A stretch of 64,000 nucleotides of DNA, taken from NCBI RefSeq assembly GCF_002086155.1, contig NZ_MVHE01000012.1, positions 62,001 through 126,000 of the forward strand, written 5' to 3'. The notes below the pieces were generated by a model. It was given only the letters and a program-made list of their open reading frames with translations. It had not been told where the DNA came from and did no database searches. The DNA comes from Mycobacterium angelicum (GTDB taxonomy: Bacteria; Actinomycetota; Actinomycetes; Mycobacteriales; Mycobacteriaceae). Of this stretch, positions 28,943 to 38,179 are shown piece after piece (within the stretch, counting starts at the first letter, position 1; each line of letters starts with the position of its first letter). The translations under genes and the position numbers were made by a program.

Positions 28943-29050
28943 GGCCCCTACCCTAACGGCAGCGACGTCGAAAAGGACTGGCGACTTCACTGATTCGACA
29001 GCGGGCGCGCGGCAGCACTCTGAATCACTGCAAGTGAAGGAGTGCACCCA

Positions 29051-29782
29051 GTGATCGCCATGGCCAACGAGTCCGCCGTCGACGCATCGCCGCCCCGGTC
29101 ATTCACGGCGGTCGAACGACTTATCAAGACGCTTCCGCCGATCGAAAGCATTTGGGCGGCGCTGCCCAATATGGCTGCCGTAGCTGAGCTGAAGCAACGC
29201 GAAAGATTACTCGGTGTCGCTAGCCTTTCCGGCTGCGCATTCGAATCACTGCATCAAATCATCAGCGACCTGAACGTTTATCACGTCATTATCCGGCATC
29301 CACCATCGGTCAAAGCCGGCGCAAAGCAAGACCTGATCGCTGGACGCCTCAACGGTGCAACGTTGCTAGTCAACAAGACAGTGACGGTACGGCTCGACAG
29401 GGCGCATTTCCTACTCACCGGCGCCGGCGATTTCACCGTCAGCCGTCAGCTCTTGCGTCAAATAGCCGATCGCTGGCACCTCCCCCGGCGAACTGTGAAG
29501 GCCTGCCGAATCAATCCGGTCGACTATTCGCCGGAATCCGAGCTGGGACTGCTGACGGGTATGGTCTCGCCATTCGTTGCGCCCTCTTTGTCGCTTGAGA
29601 AATTGCGCGGTGTGGTTCTCTTGGCGACCCCGCACATCGACGCGGCAGCAGATCAAATGGTGGCGATATCGCTCTCGCCTTTCGAAAGTCTGGTGGTGCG
29701 CCTTGTCGACTTCGAGGCGCTCGCATTCCTGTATGCGCGGCGCACATACCCCCACCTGCCCTGGACCAAGATGCGCGGCTAG
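29051..29782 (+). CDS. Unrecognised protein with a possible YbaK-like domain
   Basis: 243 residues from the GTG at 29051, chosen because AAGGAG at 29037-29042 is 8 bases upstream; ATG 29060 and GTG 29042 are alternatives. I do not recognise it and know no counterpart beside lpdC in H37Rv. The central part ([22 protein letters not shown], then GMVSPFVAP) faintly recalls YbaK/ProX aminoacyl-tRNA deacylase domains, which have a Lys-bearing strand and a G-x-V-x-P-F-G turn; this is weak. Codon use looks less GC-rich than the neighbours, which hints at later acquisition. Its stop abuts the convergent TetR stop. Confidence 0.65.
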   Translation: MIAMANESAVDASPPRSFTAVERLIKTLPPIESIWAALPNMAAVAELKQRERLLGVASLSGCAFESLHQIISDLNVYHVIIRHPPSVKAGAKQDLIAGRLNGATLLVNKTVTVRLDRAHFLLTGAGDFTVSRQLLRQIADRWHLPRRTVKACRINPVDYSPESELGLLTGMVSPFVAPSLSLEKLRGVVLLATPHIDAAADQMVAISLSPFESLVVRLVDFEALAFLYARRTYPHLPWTKMRG

Positions 29783-30388
29783 TCAGCCGCGGGCACGCAG
29801 CCCATCCACCACCACGTCGACGGCCAGTCGCGCCAGCTCCACGCGCGAATACCCGGGCTCGCCGGTTCCCCGCAGCTCGTCTGAAGCACTGGCCAGCCCG
29901 CCGATTCCCCACGTGGTCAGGAAGAAGTAGACCGCCTCGACCGCACCCTCGCGGACCACGCCGTCGGCTTGCAGTCGCTGCAGAATGGCGGCGGTGGCCT
30001 GGCGGGTGGGCCCGATGTAGTTCTTGAACATGTAAGCAAACCGCGGACCAGATATCGCCGCTTCATGCTGGATGATCCGCGCCAGGGCCGGCCGCCGCAG
30101 CGTCGCTTCGGAGTACTTGATCATCACCAGCCGCAGTGCCGCGAAAAGGTCGCGCGGCACGTCCTCGGGGGCCACGTGCAGCGCCGCAGACAAATCCGCG
30201 AATCCGTGGTCGACCGCGGCGTGCCAGGCGGCGTCCTTGGATTGGTAGCGCCGATGGATCAGGTTATGGCTCATCCCCAGGTGGCGGCACAGCTCACGCA
30301 GGCTCGTGCCCTCATAACCCAGGTCGGCGAAAGCATCGAGCAGGCGGTCCAAAAGCTCCACCTCCTCGATGAGCTTTGGGCGGGCCAC
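29783..30388 (-). CDS. TetR-family regulator
   Basis: 201 residues. The helix-turn-helix lies at about residues 10-55 (LLDAFADLGYEGTSLRELCRHLGMSHNLIHRRYQSKDAAW). The C-terminal ligand domain has ARIIQHEAAISGPRFAYMFKNYIGPTRQA. It is divergent from the PucR-type regulator gene; the 194 bases between hold a good promoter and TGACA/TGTCA inverted repeats. It probably represses itself or its divergent neighbour. I recall no TetR gene here in H37Rv. Confidence 0.88.
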   Translation of the reverse strand: MARPKLIEEVELLDRLLDAFADLGYEGTSLRELCRHLGMSHNLIHRRYQSKDAAWHAAVDHGFADLSAALHVAPEDVPRDLFAALRLVMIKYSEATLRRPALARIIQHEAAISGPRFAYMFKNYIGPTRQATAAILQRLQADGVVREGAVEAVYFFLTTWGIGGLASASDELRGTGEPGYSRVELARLAVDVVVDGLRARG

Positions 30389-30451
30389 CTGTCTAGGTTA
30401 TTCGCGCCGTGGGCGAGCCCGTGAAGGTGCCGTATTGACATCGATGGAAAT

Positions 30452-30495
30452 AGTTGACACATGCCACCCATCCATTATGATGACAACTGTCAACT
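30452..30495 (+). promoter_or_regulatory. Promoter and operator upstream of the PucR-type gene
   Basis: TTGACA (30454-30459) and TATGAT (30476-30481) are spaced by 16 bases, a very good housekeeping-sigma promoter pointing to the PucR-type gene. The -35 lies inside AGTTGACA (30452-30459), whose inverted partner TGTCAACT is at 30488-30495. A tighter repeat, TGACA-AC-TGTCA (30481-30492), overlaps the -10 and probable start point. A repressor bound here would block transcription. Confidence 0.6.
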
Positions 30496-30582
30496 AATCA
30501 AGAGCGTCGTGATCACGGCGACTCCACCCAAGCTGACCGACACCGCCGTCGAGCCTCATTTACCAGCATCAGGAGGGTACTC

Positions 30583-32268
30583 ATGGCCGCCCCAATCACC
30601 CCCTTTCCCGAGCCGTCGATCAATGCCAGCGAGGTGACGATCCGAAGGCTGCTCGACGAAGTGCTGATGGCCGGTGCCCGTGTCGTGAGCGGTGCTGACC
30701 AGCTCGACCGCGAGGTGACCTCGATCCTGCCGCTGACCGAAGCGCCGTCGTTGCCGAATCGACTGGACGCCGTGGCTGTGTATGCCCGCGTCGAGGCGTT
30801 GGCCGACAGCGGCATCCTGCTTGCCGCGCTGGTGTCCCGAGGATTGGGCGTGGTGCTGGTGGACGGACCGATACCGGCAGAACTTCTGCACTCGGGGCTA
30901 CCCGCCGGGTTAGTCGTCGTCGAGTTGCCCTCGCGTGTCGGGTTTGCCGCGCTGAGCCGCCTTTTCGCGAAGCTGACCCTCGACGAGGAACTGCAGCAGA
31001 TGCGGTACTCGATGCACGTGCAGGCCATGCTGGCCAAGCTGTTCCACCGCGGGGCCGGCCTGGAGATCCTCATTCGTGAGGTGTGCAATCTGGGCCGCAA
31101 CCCGGCGATGGTCCTCGACGACCGTGGTCGGGTCCTTGCCCATGTCGGACTGAACGCCAACGAACTCGACGCGATCACCGACTCGGTTCGCCGCGTGCTG
31201 GCAACCGGTGGCAGGACTGCACGACGTTCGACGACACAGAGCAGCCGGGTAGACCGGGTCGCTGGCGCCAATGGTGGAGCCTGGACGTCGATTGCCCACG
31301 AGATCAAACTCGGCAAGGCCTCTGGGGGCTGGGTGATAGTCCTTGCCCCATTCGCCATCTTGAACGTCCAGGACCTCGACCGGCACCGCGTCCTCACCGA
31401 GCAGGCGGCTGCCGTTGTCGGGTTGGAGCTGCTGCGCCAGCGCAGTGTCGAGGAGGCCGAAGAGCGGGCCCGCGATGACTTCATCCAGGCGCTGCTCCAT
31501 GGCGCCTTCTTCAGTGACCACGAACTGCGGGCCCGCGCCGAGCACCACGAAATCGACCCGGATTCGCCCTTCGGCGTGTTCGTTGCCCGCGGCCTATCAG
31601 GGCAGGCAGGAGGAAATCGGGCGACCAGAATGCTCCGCTTGGCCCGCTACGCCGCCGGCGTCGCCACCGACCAGGCGGTACCGGCCGATGCGACCGTCAT
31701 CGGCGATCTCCTGGTGGTGATACGCCCGCTGCCTGCTGCCGACGAGCCGACGCTGAGCCGGGAAATGGCGGTGTTTGCCCAAACGATGTCCAATGCGCTC
31801 GAGCTGCGCTGCGGTACGGCGGTGGCCGTTGCCTACGGACACCCGGCGCAGGACGCTACGGAAGTCTCCGACCGGTACCACGAAGCCAAAATCGCTTTGG
31901 ACGTCGCCAATCAGCTCGGCCGTACCTGCGCCACCTCTTATCAGGAGATGCGCAGCTTCACGATGCTCGCCGGAATCTCCGACACCGAGAGCAGCCGCCA
32001 GCTGATTGAGCAGTTCGTCGAGCCGTTGCGGTCCGGCCCCAATCTCCTTGGGACACTGACCAGTTACCTGGCTCAGGGCGGCAATGTCACCGAGGCCGCG
32101 CGCGCCCTCAACGTCCACCGCAACACGCTGTTGACCAAACTCGACCGGATCTCGCGCGCGATCGGTCTGGACATCCGGGAACCGGAGAACCAGTTTACGG
32201 CTTGCCTGGCGATCAGGCTCGACACGCTGGCGACGGGAAACCGGCAACGGGTCGGGTGCCCGGCCTGA
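30583..32268 (+). CDS. PucR/CdaR-type transcriptional regulator
   Basis: 561 residues. The N-terminal PucR-like domain covers about residues 15-130 (TIRRLLDEVLMAGARVVSGADQLDREVTSILPL). A GAF-like region follows (MVLDDRGRVLAHVGLNANEL), then a central degenerate GGDEF-like domain. A C-terminal helix-turn-helix of the PucR type lies at about 490-540 (LTSYLAQGGNVTEAARALNVHRNTLLTKLDRISRAIGLDI). Such proteins activate catabolic genes (purines, sugar acids, alcohols). Its target is unknown; the aldehyde dehydrogenase operon about 3 kb downstream on the other strand is one candidate. Confidence 0.9.
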   Translation: MAAPITPFPEPSINASEVTIRRLLDEVLMAGARVVSGADQLDREVTSILPLTEAPSLPNRLDAVAVYARVEALADSGILLAALVSRGLGVVLVDGPIPAELLHSGLPAGLVVVELPSRVGFAALSRLFAKLTLDEELQQMRYSMHVQAMLAKLFHRGAGLEILIREVCNLGRNPAMVLDDRGRVLAHVGLNANELDAITDSVRRVLATGGRTARRSTTQSSRVDRVAGANGGAWTSIAHEIKLGKASGGWVIVLAPFAILNVQDLDRHRVLTEQAAAVVGLELLRQRSVEEAEERARDDFIQALLHGAFFSDHELRARAEHHEIDPDSPFGVFVARGLSGQAGGNRATRMLRLARYAAGVATDQAVPADATVIGDLLVVIRPLPAADEPTLSREMAVFAQTMSNALELRCGTAVAVAYGHPAQDATEVSDRYHEAKIALDVANQLGRTCATSYQEMRSFTMLAGISDTESSRQLIEQFVEPLRSGPNLLGTLTSYLAQGGNVTEAARALNVHRNTLLTKLDRISRAIGLDIREPENQFTACLAIRLDTLATGNRQRVGCPA

Positions 32269-32280
32269 ACCGCTAGCCGA

Positions 32281-32862
32281 CTAGTAGGGAAGTACGCCGA
32301 TGAGGCAGCGGGTCGCCCGCTCGCAATAGAAGTAACCGTAGAGCGGAGCCGCAGCCGCGACGGAGGCGAACGGTCCGGTCATTACGGCAATCGACATTGC
32401 CGTAATGGTCGGCCTGCCCTGCACCATCGAAATCAGTAAGCCGCCCACGGTGCATGCGACGACGTAGACCAGCACCACGAACACCGGCGCTGTCTTGTCG
32501 ATCGTGTGGTACCACCAGTAGTACAAGCTGAGCCCGATCTGCCCCGCAAAGAACCACACGCCGAGCAGCACCAGAACGAACTTCCACCACTTGAGGTATT
32601 GGTACCGGCCGGGTACCTGTACCGGCGCCGCAGCTGTCTCGGTCTCGGAAGCAGGTTCGTCGTCCGGCTTTTGCGCTGGCCCCGCGAGCCCCGGGAGCCC
32701 CTGGAGCGCCGCCGACTCTATGGGCTGTGAACCCGTGTCGTCCCAATTCGGCACGAACGGCACCGACTGCTCGCCCGTGTCTTCAATATCCGCAAAGTCG
32801 GGCACGAACGGCTCGGTCCCTGGGTTGGACTCTCGATCTTTGTCCGCATCCGCGTCAGCCAC
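32281..32862 (-). CDS. Membrane protein, Rv0461-like
   Basis: 193 residues. A charged, Pro-rich cytoplasmic N-terminus of about 85 residues carries two similar motifs, PFVPDFADIEDTGEQ and PFVPNWDDTGSQ. Three or four transmembrane helices follow (WKFVLVLLGVWFFAGQIGLSLYYWW, APVFVVLVYVVACTVGGLLI, ITAMSIAVMTGPFASVAAAAPLYGYF). It ends ERATRCLIGVLPY. Function unknown. It overlaps the upstream Rv0460-like gene by eight bases and is last of the aldehyde dehydrogenase operon. Confidence 0.85.
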   Translation of the reverse strand: MADADADKDRESNPGTEPFVPDFADIEDTGEQSVPFVPNWDDTGSQPIESAALQGLPGLAGPAQKPDDEPASETETAAAPVQVPGRYQYLKWWKFVLVLLGVWFFAGQIGLSLYYWWYHTIDKTAPVFVVLVYVVACTVGGLLISMVQGRPTITAMSIAVMTGPFASVAAAAPLYGYFYCERATRCLIGVLPY

Positions 32863-33175
32863 CGGACATCACCTGCTGCGCGACGAGTACGAACAGCCAG
32901 CCCGGCGCCAACGCCAGAATGAACGCCCCAAGCATGGTCACCCACCGGCGACCGGAGAACAGGATCACCAGCAGCCCGATAACGCTCGGAATCCCGACGA
33001 CCAGCGCGATGACGACGTCCGGGCGAATGCGTTCGTGCACCAGCACGTTGGACGCGACCCCGACGAGTTGTCCGACTGCGCTACCAACGAGCATGGCGCC
33101 GGTCAGCAGCCACGCACGTGGAAGGGGAATCACGGTGTACGACCTTACTTCGGTTACGGCCGGGTTGGCTGGCAT
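32855..33175 (-). CDS. Small hydrophobic protein, Rv0460-like
   Basis: Up to 106 residues, with three hydrophobic helices (AWLLTGAMLVGSAVGQLVGVA, VVIALVVGIPSVIGLLVILF, VTMLGAFILALAPGWLFVLVA). The outer ATG at 33175 would overlap the Rv0459-like gene by 22 bases. A GTG at 33133 with TAAGG upstream, or the Met giving 79 residues (the length I recall for Rv0460), may be the true start. No function is known. It lies in the Rv0458-Rv0461 operon. Confidence 0.75.
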   Translation of the reverse strand: MPANPAVTEVRSYTVIPLPRAWLLTGAMLVGSAVGQLVGVASNVLVHERIRPDVVIALVVGIPSVIGLLVILFSGRRWVTMLGAFILALAPGWLFVLVAQQVMSGG

Positions 33176-33633
33176 GCTCCCGGCGCGTTGTCGGCCACCA
33201 CTTCACCGCGCACCGACGGCCGCTCGCCGCGCTCATACGCAGCGCCGGTAATCACCGGAACCTGTTGCAACAGCGCCTTCTCGGCGTCGGTGAATACCCG
33301 CCCGCGGCTGAGAAATCGCACGCCTTCCGGGGCTTCCAGACTGAAGCCGCCACCCCTCCCCGGCACCACGTCGATGACCAGCTGGGTATGTCGCCAGGTC
33401 TGGTACTGCGGACCCGAGATCCACACCGGCACGCCCTCGCGCCCCACGTCCAGCACACCCAGCAGGACGTCGCGATCGCCGACGAGAAAATCCGCCCGCG
33501 GGTAGCACATCGGCGAGGAGCCATCACAGCAGCCGCCGGACTGATGGAACATGACCGGACCGTGGCGCTCCTGCAGCCGGCCCAGCAGCTCGGCGGCCGA
33601 GGCGGTGATGAGCGCCCCGGGCGGCGAGTTCAT
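33154..33633 (-). CDS. DUF779 protein, Rv0459-like
   Basis: 159 residues from the ATG at 33633, whose A is shared with the TGA of the aldehyde dehydrogenase gene (TGATG). The family signature is FHQSGGCCDGSSPMCYPRADF with three cysteines, followed by GPQYQTWRHTQLVIDVVPGRGGGFSLEAPEG. DUF779 genes are regularly paired with acetaldehyde/alcohol dehydrogenase genes, so it may be an accessory to that enzyme; no activity is established. The Cys cluster could bind metal. Confidence 0.9.
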   Translation of the reverse strand: MNSPPGALITASAAELLGRLQERHGPVMFHQSGGCCDGSSPMCYPRADFLVGDRDVLLGVLDVGREGVPVWISGPQYQTWRHTQLVIDVVPGRGGGFSLEAPEGVRFLSRGRVFTDAEKALLQQVPVITGAAYERGERPSVRGEVVADNAPGACQPTRP

Positions 33634-35156
33634 CAGAAGAATCCCAGCGCCTTGTCGGAGTAAGACACCATCAGGTTCTTGGTCTGCTGGTAGTGGTCGA
33701 GGGCCATCTTGTGGCCTTCCCTGCCGAACCCGGACTGCTTGTAGCCACCGAAGGCCGCATGCGGCGGGTACACGTGGTAGCAGTTGACCCACACGCGTCC
33801 GGCCTTGATGTCACGTCCAGCGCGGTAGGCGGTGTTGCCGTCGCGGCTCCACACCCCGGCGCCCAACCCGTAGAGGGTGTCGTTGGCGATGCCCATCGCG
33901 TCGTCGTAGTCGGTGAAGGGCGTGACGGCCACCACGGGCCCGAAGATTTCCTCCTGGAAGATCCGCATCTTGTTGTTGCCGGCGAAGATCGTCGGCTGGA
34001 CGTAGTAGCCGCCGGACAGGTCGCCGCCGAGCTCGGCGCGTTCGCCGCCGGTGATGATCTTGGCCCCCTCTTCCTTCCCGATTTCGATGTAGGACAACAC
34101 CTTTTCCAGTTGGTCGTTGGAGGCTTGAGATCCCAGCATCGTCTCGGTGTCCAGGGGGTCGCCCTGCCGGACCGCCTTGGTGCGGATCGCGGCCAGTTCC
34201 AGGAACTCGTCATGGATGCCCGACTGGATAAGGCTGCGCGACGGGCAGGTGCACACCTCGCCCTGGTTGAGGGCGAACATGGTGAAGCCCTCCAGCGCCT
34301 TGTCCTGGAAGTCGTCGTTCGCCGCCATTACGTCTGAGAAGAAGATGTTGGGGCTCTTGCCGCCGAGTTCCAGGGTGACCGGAATCAGGTTCTGCGACGC
34401 GTACTGCATGATCAGCCGCCCGGTGGTGGTCTCCCCGGTGAATGCGACTTTGGCGATCCGGTCGCTGGATGCCAGCGGCTTGCCGGCCTCGACACCGAAC
34501 CCGCTGACGATGTTGACCACCCCGGGCGGCAACAGGTCACCGATCAGCGACATGAGATAGAGCACAGACGCGGGCGTCTGCTCGGCGGGCTTGAGCACGA
34601 CGGTGTTCCCGGCCGCCAGGGCAGGCGCCAGTTTCCAGGCCCCCATCAAAATCGGGAAATTCCACGGGATGATCTGCCCCACCACTCCGAGTGGCTCGTG
34701 GAAGTGATAGGCGACAGTGTGCTCGTCGATCTGCGACAGCGAACCCTCCTGGGCGCGAATCGCGGCGGCGAAGTACCGGAAATGGTCGGCCGCCAGCGGG
34801 ATATCGGCCGAAATCGCCTCCCGGATCGGTTTGCCGTTGTCCCACACCTCGGCCACCGCCAGCGCGGCGGTGTTCGCATCGATCCGGTCGGCGATCTTGT
34901 TCAGAATCGCCGCCCGTTCGGCCGGGGGAGTCTTGCCCCACGCCGGTGCCGCCGCGTGTGCGGCGTCGAGCGCCTTCTCGACATCGGCCGCCTCAGAGCG
35001 CGCCACCTCACAGAACGGCTGCCCGGTAACCGGGGTCGGGTTCTCGAAGTAACGGCCCGCCGCCGGCGCGACCCACTCACCCCCGATGAAGTTGTCGTAT
35101 CGGCTTTCATACGACATCAGCGCCCCGGTAGCACCCGGACGTGCAAAGACAGGCAT
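33633..35156 (-). CDS. NAD-dependent aldehyde dehydrogenase (Rv0458-like)
   Basis: 507 residues, matching Rv0458 in length. It oxidises aldehydes to acids with NAD(P)+. The catalytic Glu is in [12 protein letters not shown] and the catalytic Cys in [47 protein letters not shown] and the NAD-binding [11 protein letters not shown] are complete. The EVCTCPSR pattern is that of acetaldehyde/long-chain aldehyde dehydrogenases such as ExaC/AcoD types. It is the first gene of an operon with DUF779 and two membrane proteins, divergent from the prolyl oligopeptidase across 66 bases. Confidence 0.95.
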   Translation of the reverse strand: MPVFARPGATGALMSYESRYDNFIGGEWVAPAAGRYFENPTPVTGQPFCEVARSEAADVEKALDAAHAAAPAWGKTPPAERAAILNKIADRIDANTAALAVAEVWDNGKPIREAISADIPLAADHFRYFAAAIRAQEGSLSQIDEHTVAYHFHEPLGVVGQIIPWNFPILMGAWKLAPALAAGNTVVLKPAEQTPASVLYLMSLIGDLLPPGVVNIVSGFGVEAGKPLASSDRIAKVAFTGETTTGRLIMQYASQNLIPVTLELGGKSPNIFFSDVMAANDDFQDKALEGFTMFALNQGEVCTCPSRSLIQSGIHDEFLELAAIRTKAVRQGDPLDTETMLGSQASNDQLEKVLSYIEIGKEEGAKIITGGERAELGGDLSGGYYVQPTIFAGNNKMRIFQEEIFGPVVAVTPFTDYDDAMGIANDTLYGLGAGVWSRDGNTAYRAGRDIKAGRVWVNCYHVYPPHAAFGGYKQSGFGREGHKMALDHYQQTKNLMVSYSDKALGFF

Positions 35157-35222
35157 TTGCTCGGCTCCTCGTTAGGTCATGTAATACAGCTCACACTACC
35201 GCTGGGACCACAATGGGATTCC

Positions 35223-37268
35223 ATGGCTTCCATGACTCCCGAGGCGGCCGAGGCTTCCGAAGACCCGTACTTATGGCTCGAAGACGTGACCGGCGAGGAG
35301 GCTCTCGACTGGGTCCGCGCGCGCAACGAACCGACCAAGGCGCAGTTCTGCGCGGGCGATTTCGAGCAGCTGCGCACCGAGGCGCTCGAAGTGCTCGACA
35401 CCGACACCCGAATCCCCTACGTGGTCCGGCGCGGCGAGTACCTCTACAACTTCTGGCGCGACGCGGCCAACCCGCGCGGCCTGTGGCGGCGCACCACGCT
35501 GGACAGCTATCGCACCGACTCCCCCGCCTGGGATGTGCTGCTCGACATCGACGAGCTGGGGCGGATCGACGACGAGAAGTGGGTGTGGGCCGGCGCCGGC
35601 GTCATCGAACCCGGCTACACCCGCGCGCTGGTCGCCCTGTCCCCGGGCGGCTCGGATGCCTCCGTCATCCGCGAATTCGACATGCTGACGCGCGAATTCG
35701 TAGCCGACGGGTTTCAGCTGCCGGAAGCGAAATCGCAGATGGCCTGGGAAGACCTCGACACCGTGCTGGTGGGCACCGACTTCGGCACCGATTCACTGAC
35801 CGAATCCGGTTACCCGCGCATCATCAAGCGTTGGCGGCGGGGCACAGCGCTGTCGGAAGCGGAGACGGTGTTCGAGGGCACCCGCGCCGATGTGCGCGTC
35901 GCGGCTTCGGTGGACCGCACGCCCGGCTACGAGCGCACCCTGCTGCTGCGTGCCCTGGACTTCTGGAACGACGAGGTGTACGAGCTGCGCGGCTCGGAAC
36001 TAATCCGGATCGATGTGCCAACCGACGCGACCGTGTCGATTCACCGCGACTGGCTGCTGATCGAACTACGCACCGATTGGACCCGCGCCGCCACCACCTA
36101 CTGCGCGGGCTCGCTACTGGCCTCCGACTACAACGAATTCCTCTCCGGCACAGCAGAACTGAGGGTGATATTCGAGCCCGATGCGCACACCGCCCTGCAC
36201 CAATACTCGTGGACTTACGATCGCTTACTGCTCGTCACGCTGGCCGATGTGGCCAGCCGGGTGGAAACCGTCACACCGGGCTCCTGGCGGCGCGACCCAT
36301 TGTCCGGCATCGCCCCCGCAACCAGCACCGTGGTGGTGGCCGCCGACGACAAGGGCGACGAGTACTTCCTGGATTCCAGTGGATTCACCGCACCGTCGCG
36401 CCTGATGCGCGGGACCACTACCGGAGAACTAGCCCCCATCAAGTCCGCCCCCGCCTTCTTTGACGCCGAAAACATCAGCGTGGCACAGCATTTCGCTACG
36501 TCAGCCGACGGCACGTCGATCCCGTACTTCGTGGTACGGCCAATCGGCGCCGATGCCCCCGGCGGTCCGGGACCCACCTTGCTCTACGGCTATGGCGGAT
36601 TCGAAACGTCGAACACGCCCAGTTACAGCGGCGTATTGGGCAGGCTCTGGCTGGCCCGCGGCGGTACCTATGTGCTGGCCAACATCCGCGGTGGCGGCGA
36701 GTACGGACCCCGCTGGCATACCCAGGCGATGCGCGAAGGCCGGCACAAAGTGGCTGAAGACTTCGTCGCCGTAGCAGACGATTTGGTGAACCGCGGCATC
36801 ACCACGGTCGCCCAGCTCGGCGCGCAGGGCGGCAGCAACGGCGGGCTGCTGATGGGCATCATGCTGACCAAGTACCCGCAGAAATTCGGCGCGCTGGTCT
36901 GCAGCGTGCCGCTGCTGGACATGAAGCGATACCACCTGCTGCTGGCCGGTGCCTCATGGGTCGCCGAATACGGCGATCCCGATAATCCGGACGACTGGGC
37001 GTTCATCTCCGAATACTCGCCGTACCAGAACATTTCGGTGGACGCGCAATACCCGCCGATCCTGATGACTACATCTACCCGCGACGACCGGGTACATCCC
37101 GGCCACGCCCGCAAGATGACGGCCGCCTTAGCGGCTGCGGGCCACCCGGTGTGGTACTACGAAAACATCGAAGGCGGACACGGCGGTGCGGCCGACAACG
37201 AGCAGCTCGCGTTCAAGTCAGCATTGAGCTTCAGCTTCTTGTGGCAGATCCTGGGCGGCCGACGGTAG
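35223..37268 (+). CDS. Prolyl oligopeptidase family serine peptidase (Rv0457c-like)
   Basis: 681 residues from the ATG at 35223 (MASMTPEAAEASEDPYLWLED); the frame is open for 175 codons before it, antisense to the aldehyde dehydrogenase, and that part is not coding. S9A fold: N-terminal beta-propeller, then an alpha/beta hydrolase domain. The catalytic Ser lies in GAQGGSNGGLLMG, the Asp in TSTRDDRVHPGHA and the His in ENIEGGHGGA. It should cleave short peptides after Pro in the cytosol; no signal peptide is visible. Confidence 0.93.
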   Translation: MASMTPEAAEASEDPYLWLEDVTGEEALDWVRARNEPTKAQFCAGDFEQLRTEALEVLDTDTRIPYVVRRGEYLYNFWRDAANPRGLWRRTTLDSYRTDSPAWDVLLDIDELGRIDDEKWVWAGAGVIEPGYTRALVALSPGGSDASVIREFDMLTREFVADGFQLPEAKSQMAWEDLDTVLVGTDFGTDSLTESGYPRIIKRWRRGTALSEAETVFEGTRADVRVAASVDRTPGYERTLLLRALDFWNDEVYELRGSELIRIDVPTDATVSIHRDWLLIELRTDWTRAATTYCAGSLLASDYNEFLSGTAELRVIFEPDAHTALHQYSWTYDRLLLVTLADVASRVETVTPGSWRRDPLSGIAPATSTVVVAADDKGDEYFLDSSGFTAPSRLMRGTTTGELAPIKSAPAFFDAENISVAQHFATSADGTSIPYFVVRPIGADAPGGPGPTLLYGYGGFETSNTPSYSGVLGRLWLARGGTYVLANIRGGGEYGPRWHTQAMREGRHKVAEDFVAVADDLVNRGITTVAQLGAQGGSNGGLLMGIMLTKYPQKFGALVCSVPLLDMKRYHLLLAGASWVAEYGDPDNPDDWAFISEYSPYQNISVDAQYPPILMTTSTRDDRVHPGHARKMTAALAAAGHPVWYYENIEGGHGGAADNEQLAFKSALSFSFLWQILGGRR

Positions 37269-37427
37269 CCGTTGTTCTGCGGCGGTCGCTGGGCGCAGTC
37301 GCGAATCGACTGTGCGGCTAGAGCTTTGATTGTGTAGCCGGGGTGGGAAAATCGCGATTCCACGACCCTGAAGGCACGCTGGATGTAACCGGACGCGCAC
37401 TCTCCTTCGGCCGCCACGAAGGCATGC

Positions 37428-38147
37428 ATGTTTATGAAAAGGCTCTTGGCTACAAGGTTCTATGTGTCCTCGCAGCTGCCGGGGGTCCTGCAATCGCTTG
37501 CGCCCGTGCTGGACCACTACGGCTACGCGGCGGTGATGGGCATCATCGCGGTCGAGGGCTTCGGAATTCCCGCTCCCGGCCAAATCATCCTGATCGCGGC
37601 CGGGGTCTACGCAGGAACCGGCCAGCTCAATCTCGCGGCGCTGCTGGTGCTGGGCTTTGTAGCGGCGGTCGGGGGCGACAATATCGGCTATGCCATCGGC
37701 CGGCGCGGCGGCCGGCCACTGCTTCGGCGCTTCGGCCGCTATGTATTGCTCACCGAGCAGCGGGTCGCCTCGACCGAGCGCTTCTTCGCCAGACACGGCA
37801 GCATCGTCGTGCCGGTCGCGCGTTTCATCGACGGGTTACGCCAGGCCAACGGGATCGTCGCCGGGATGGCCCAGCTGGGCTGGTGGCGTTTTCTGACCTA
37901 CAACGCACTGGGAGCCGCGGTATGGGTGGGCCTGTGGGTATTGCTGGGATACCTGGCCGGTGATCACATCGGTGCGATCTACGACAAACTTCGCGACTAC
38001 CAGAAGTACGTGCTGATGGCGTTGGGCGCGGCACTGCTCGCGGTGATCGTTGGCGGGGCACTCAAACGAGGCTCCAACCAGGACGACCAGGACGACCAGG
38101 ACGACGAGGAGCTGGCGTGCGGCACGCCGGAAAACACCGGTGCTTGA
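37428..38147 (+). CDS. DedA / SNARE-associated-type membrane protein
   Basis: 239 residues. The DedA signature is clear: E-G-x-G-I-P-A-P-G-Q near residue 44, then GDNIGYAIGRRGGRPLLRRFGRY, then FFARHGSIVVPVARFIDGLRQANGIVAGMAQLGWWRF. Four to five helices span the membrane. DedA proteins flip or recycle lipids such as undecaprenyl phosphate in other bacteria. The tail carries a 9-base repeat giving DDQDDQDDQDDEE. GAAGG lies seven bases upstream of the ATG. In H37Rv I remember a small toxin-antitoxin-like pair here instead. Confidence 0.9.
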   Translation: MFMKRLLATRFYVSSQLPGVLQSLAPVLDHYGYAAVMGIIAVEGFGIPAPGQIILIAAGVYAGTGQLNLAALLVLGFVAAVGGDNIGYAIGRRGGRPLLRRFGRYVLLTEQRVASTERFFARHGSIVVPVARFIDGLRQANGIVAGMAQLGWWRFLTYNALGAAVWVGLWVLLGYLAGDHIGAIYDKLRDYQKYVLMALGAALLAVIVGGALKRGSNQDDQDDQDDEELACGTPENTGA

Positions 38148-38179
38148 CACCTGAGTGCGCCGGCGACTTCGCTGCGGCT

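Noticed and set aside
34698..35222. Long 5' extension of the prolyl oligopeptidase frame
   Set aside because: It lies antisense to the well-supported aldehyde dehydrogenase gene, and family similarity begins only at 35223.
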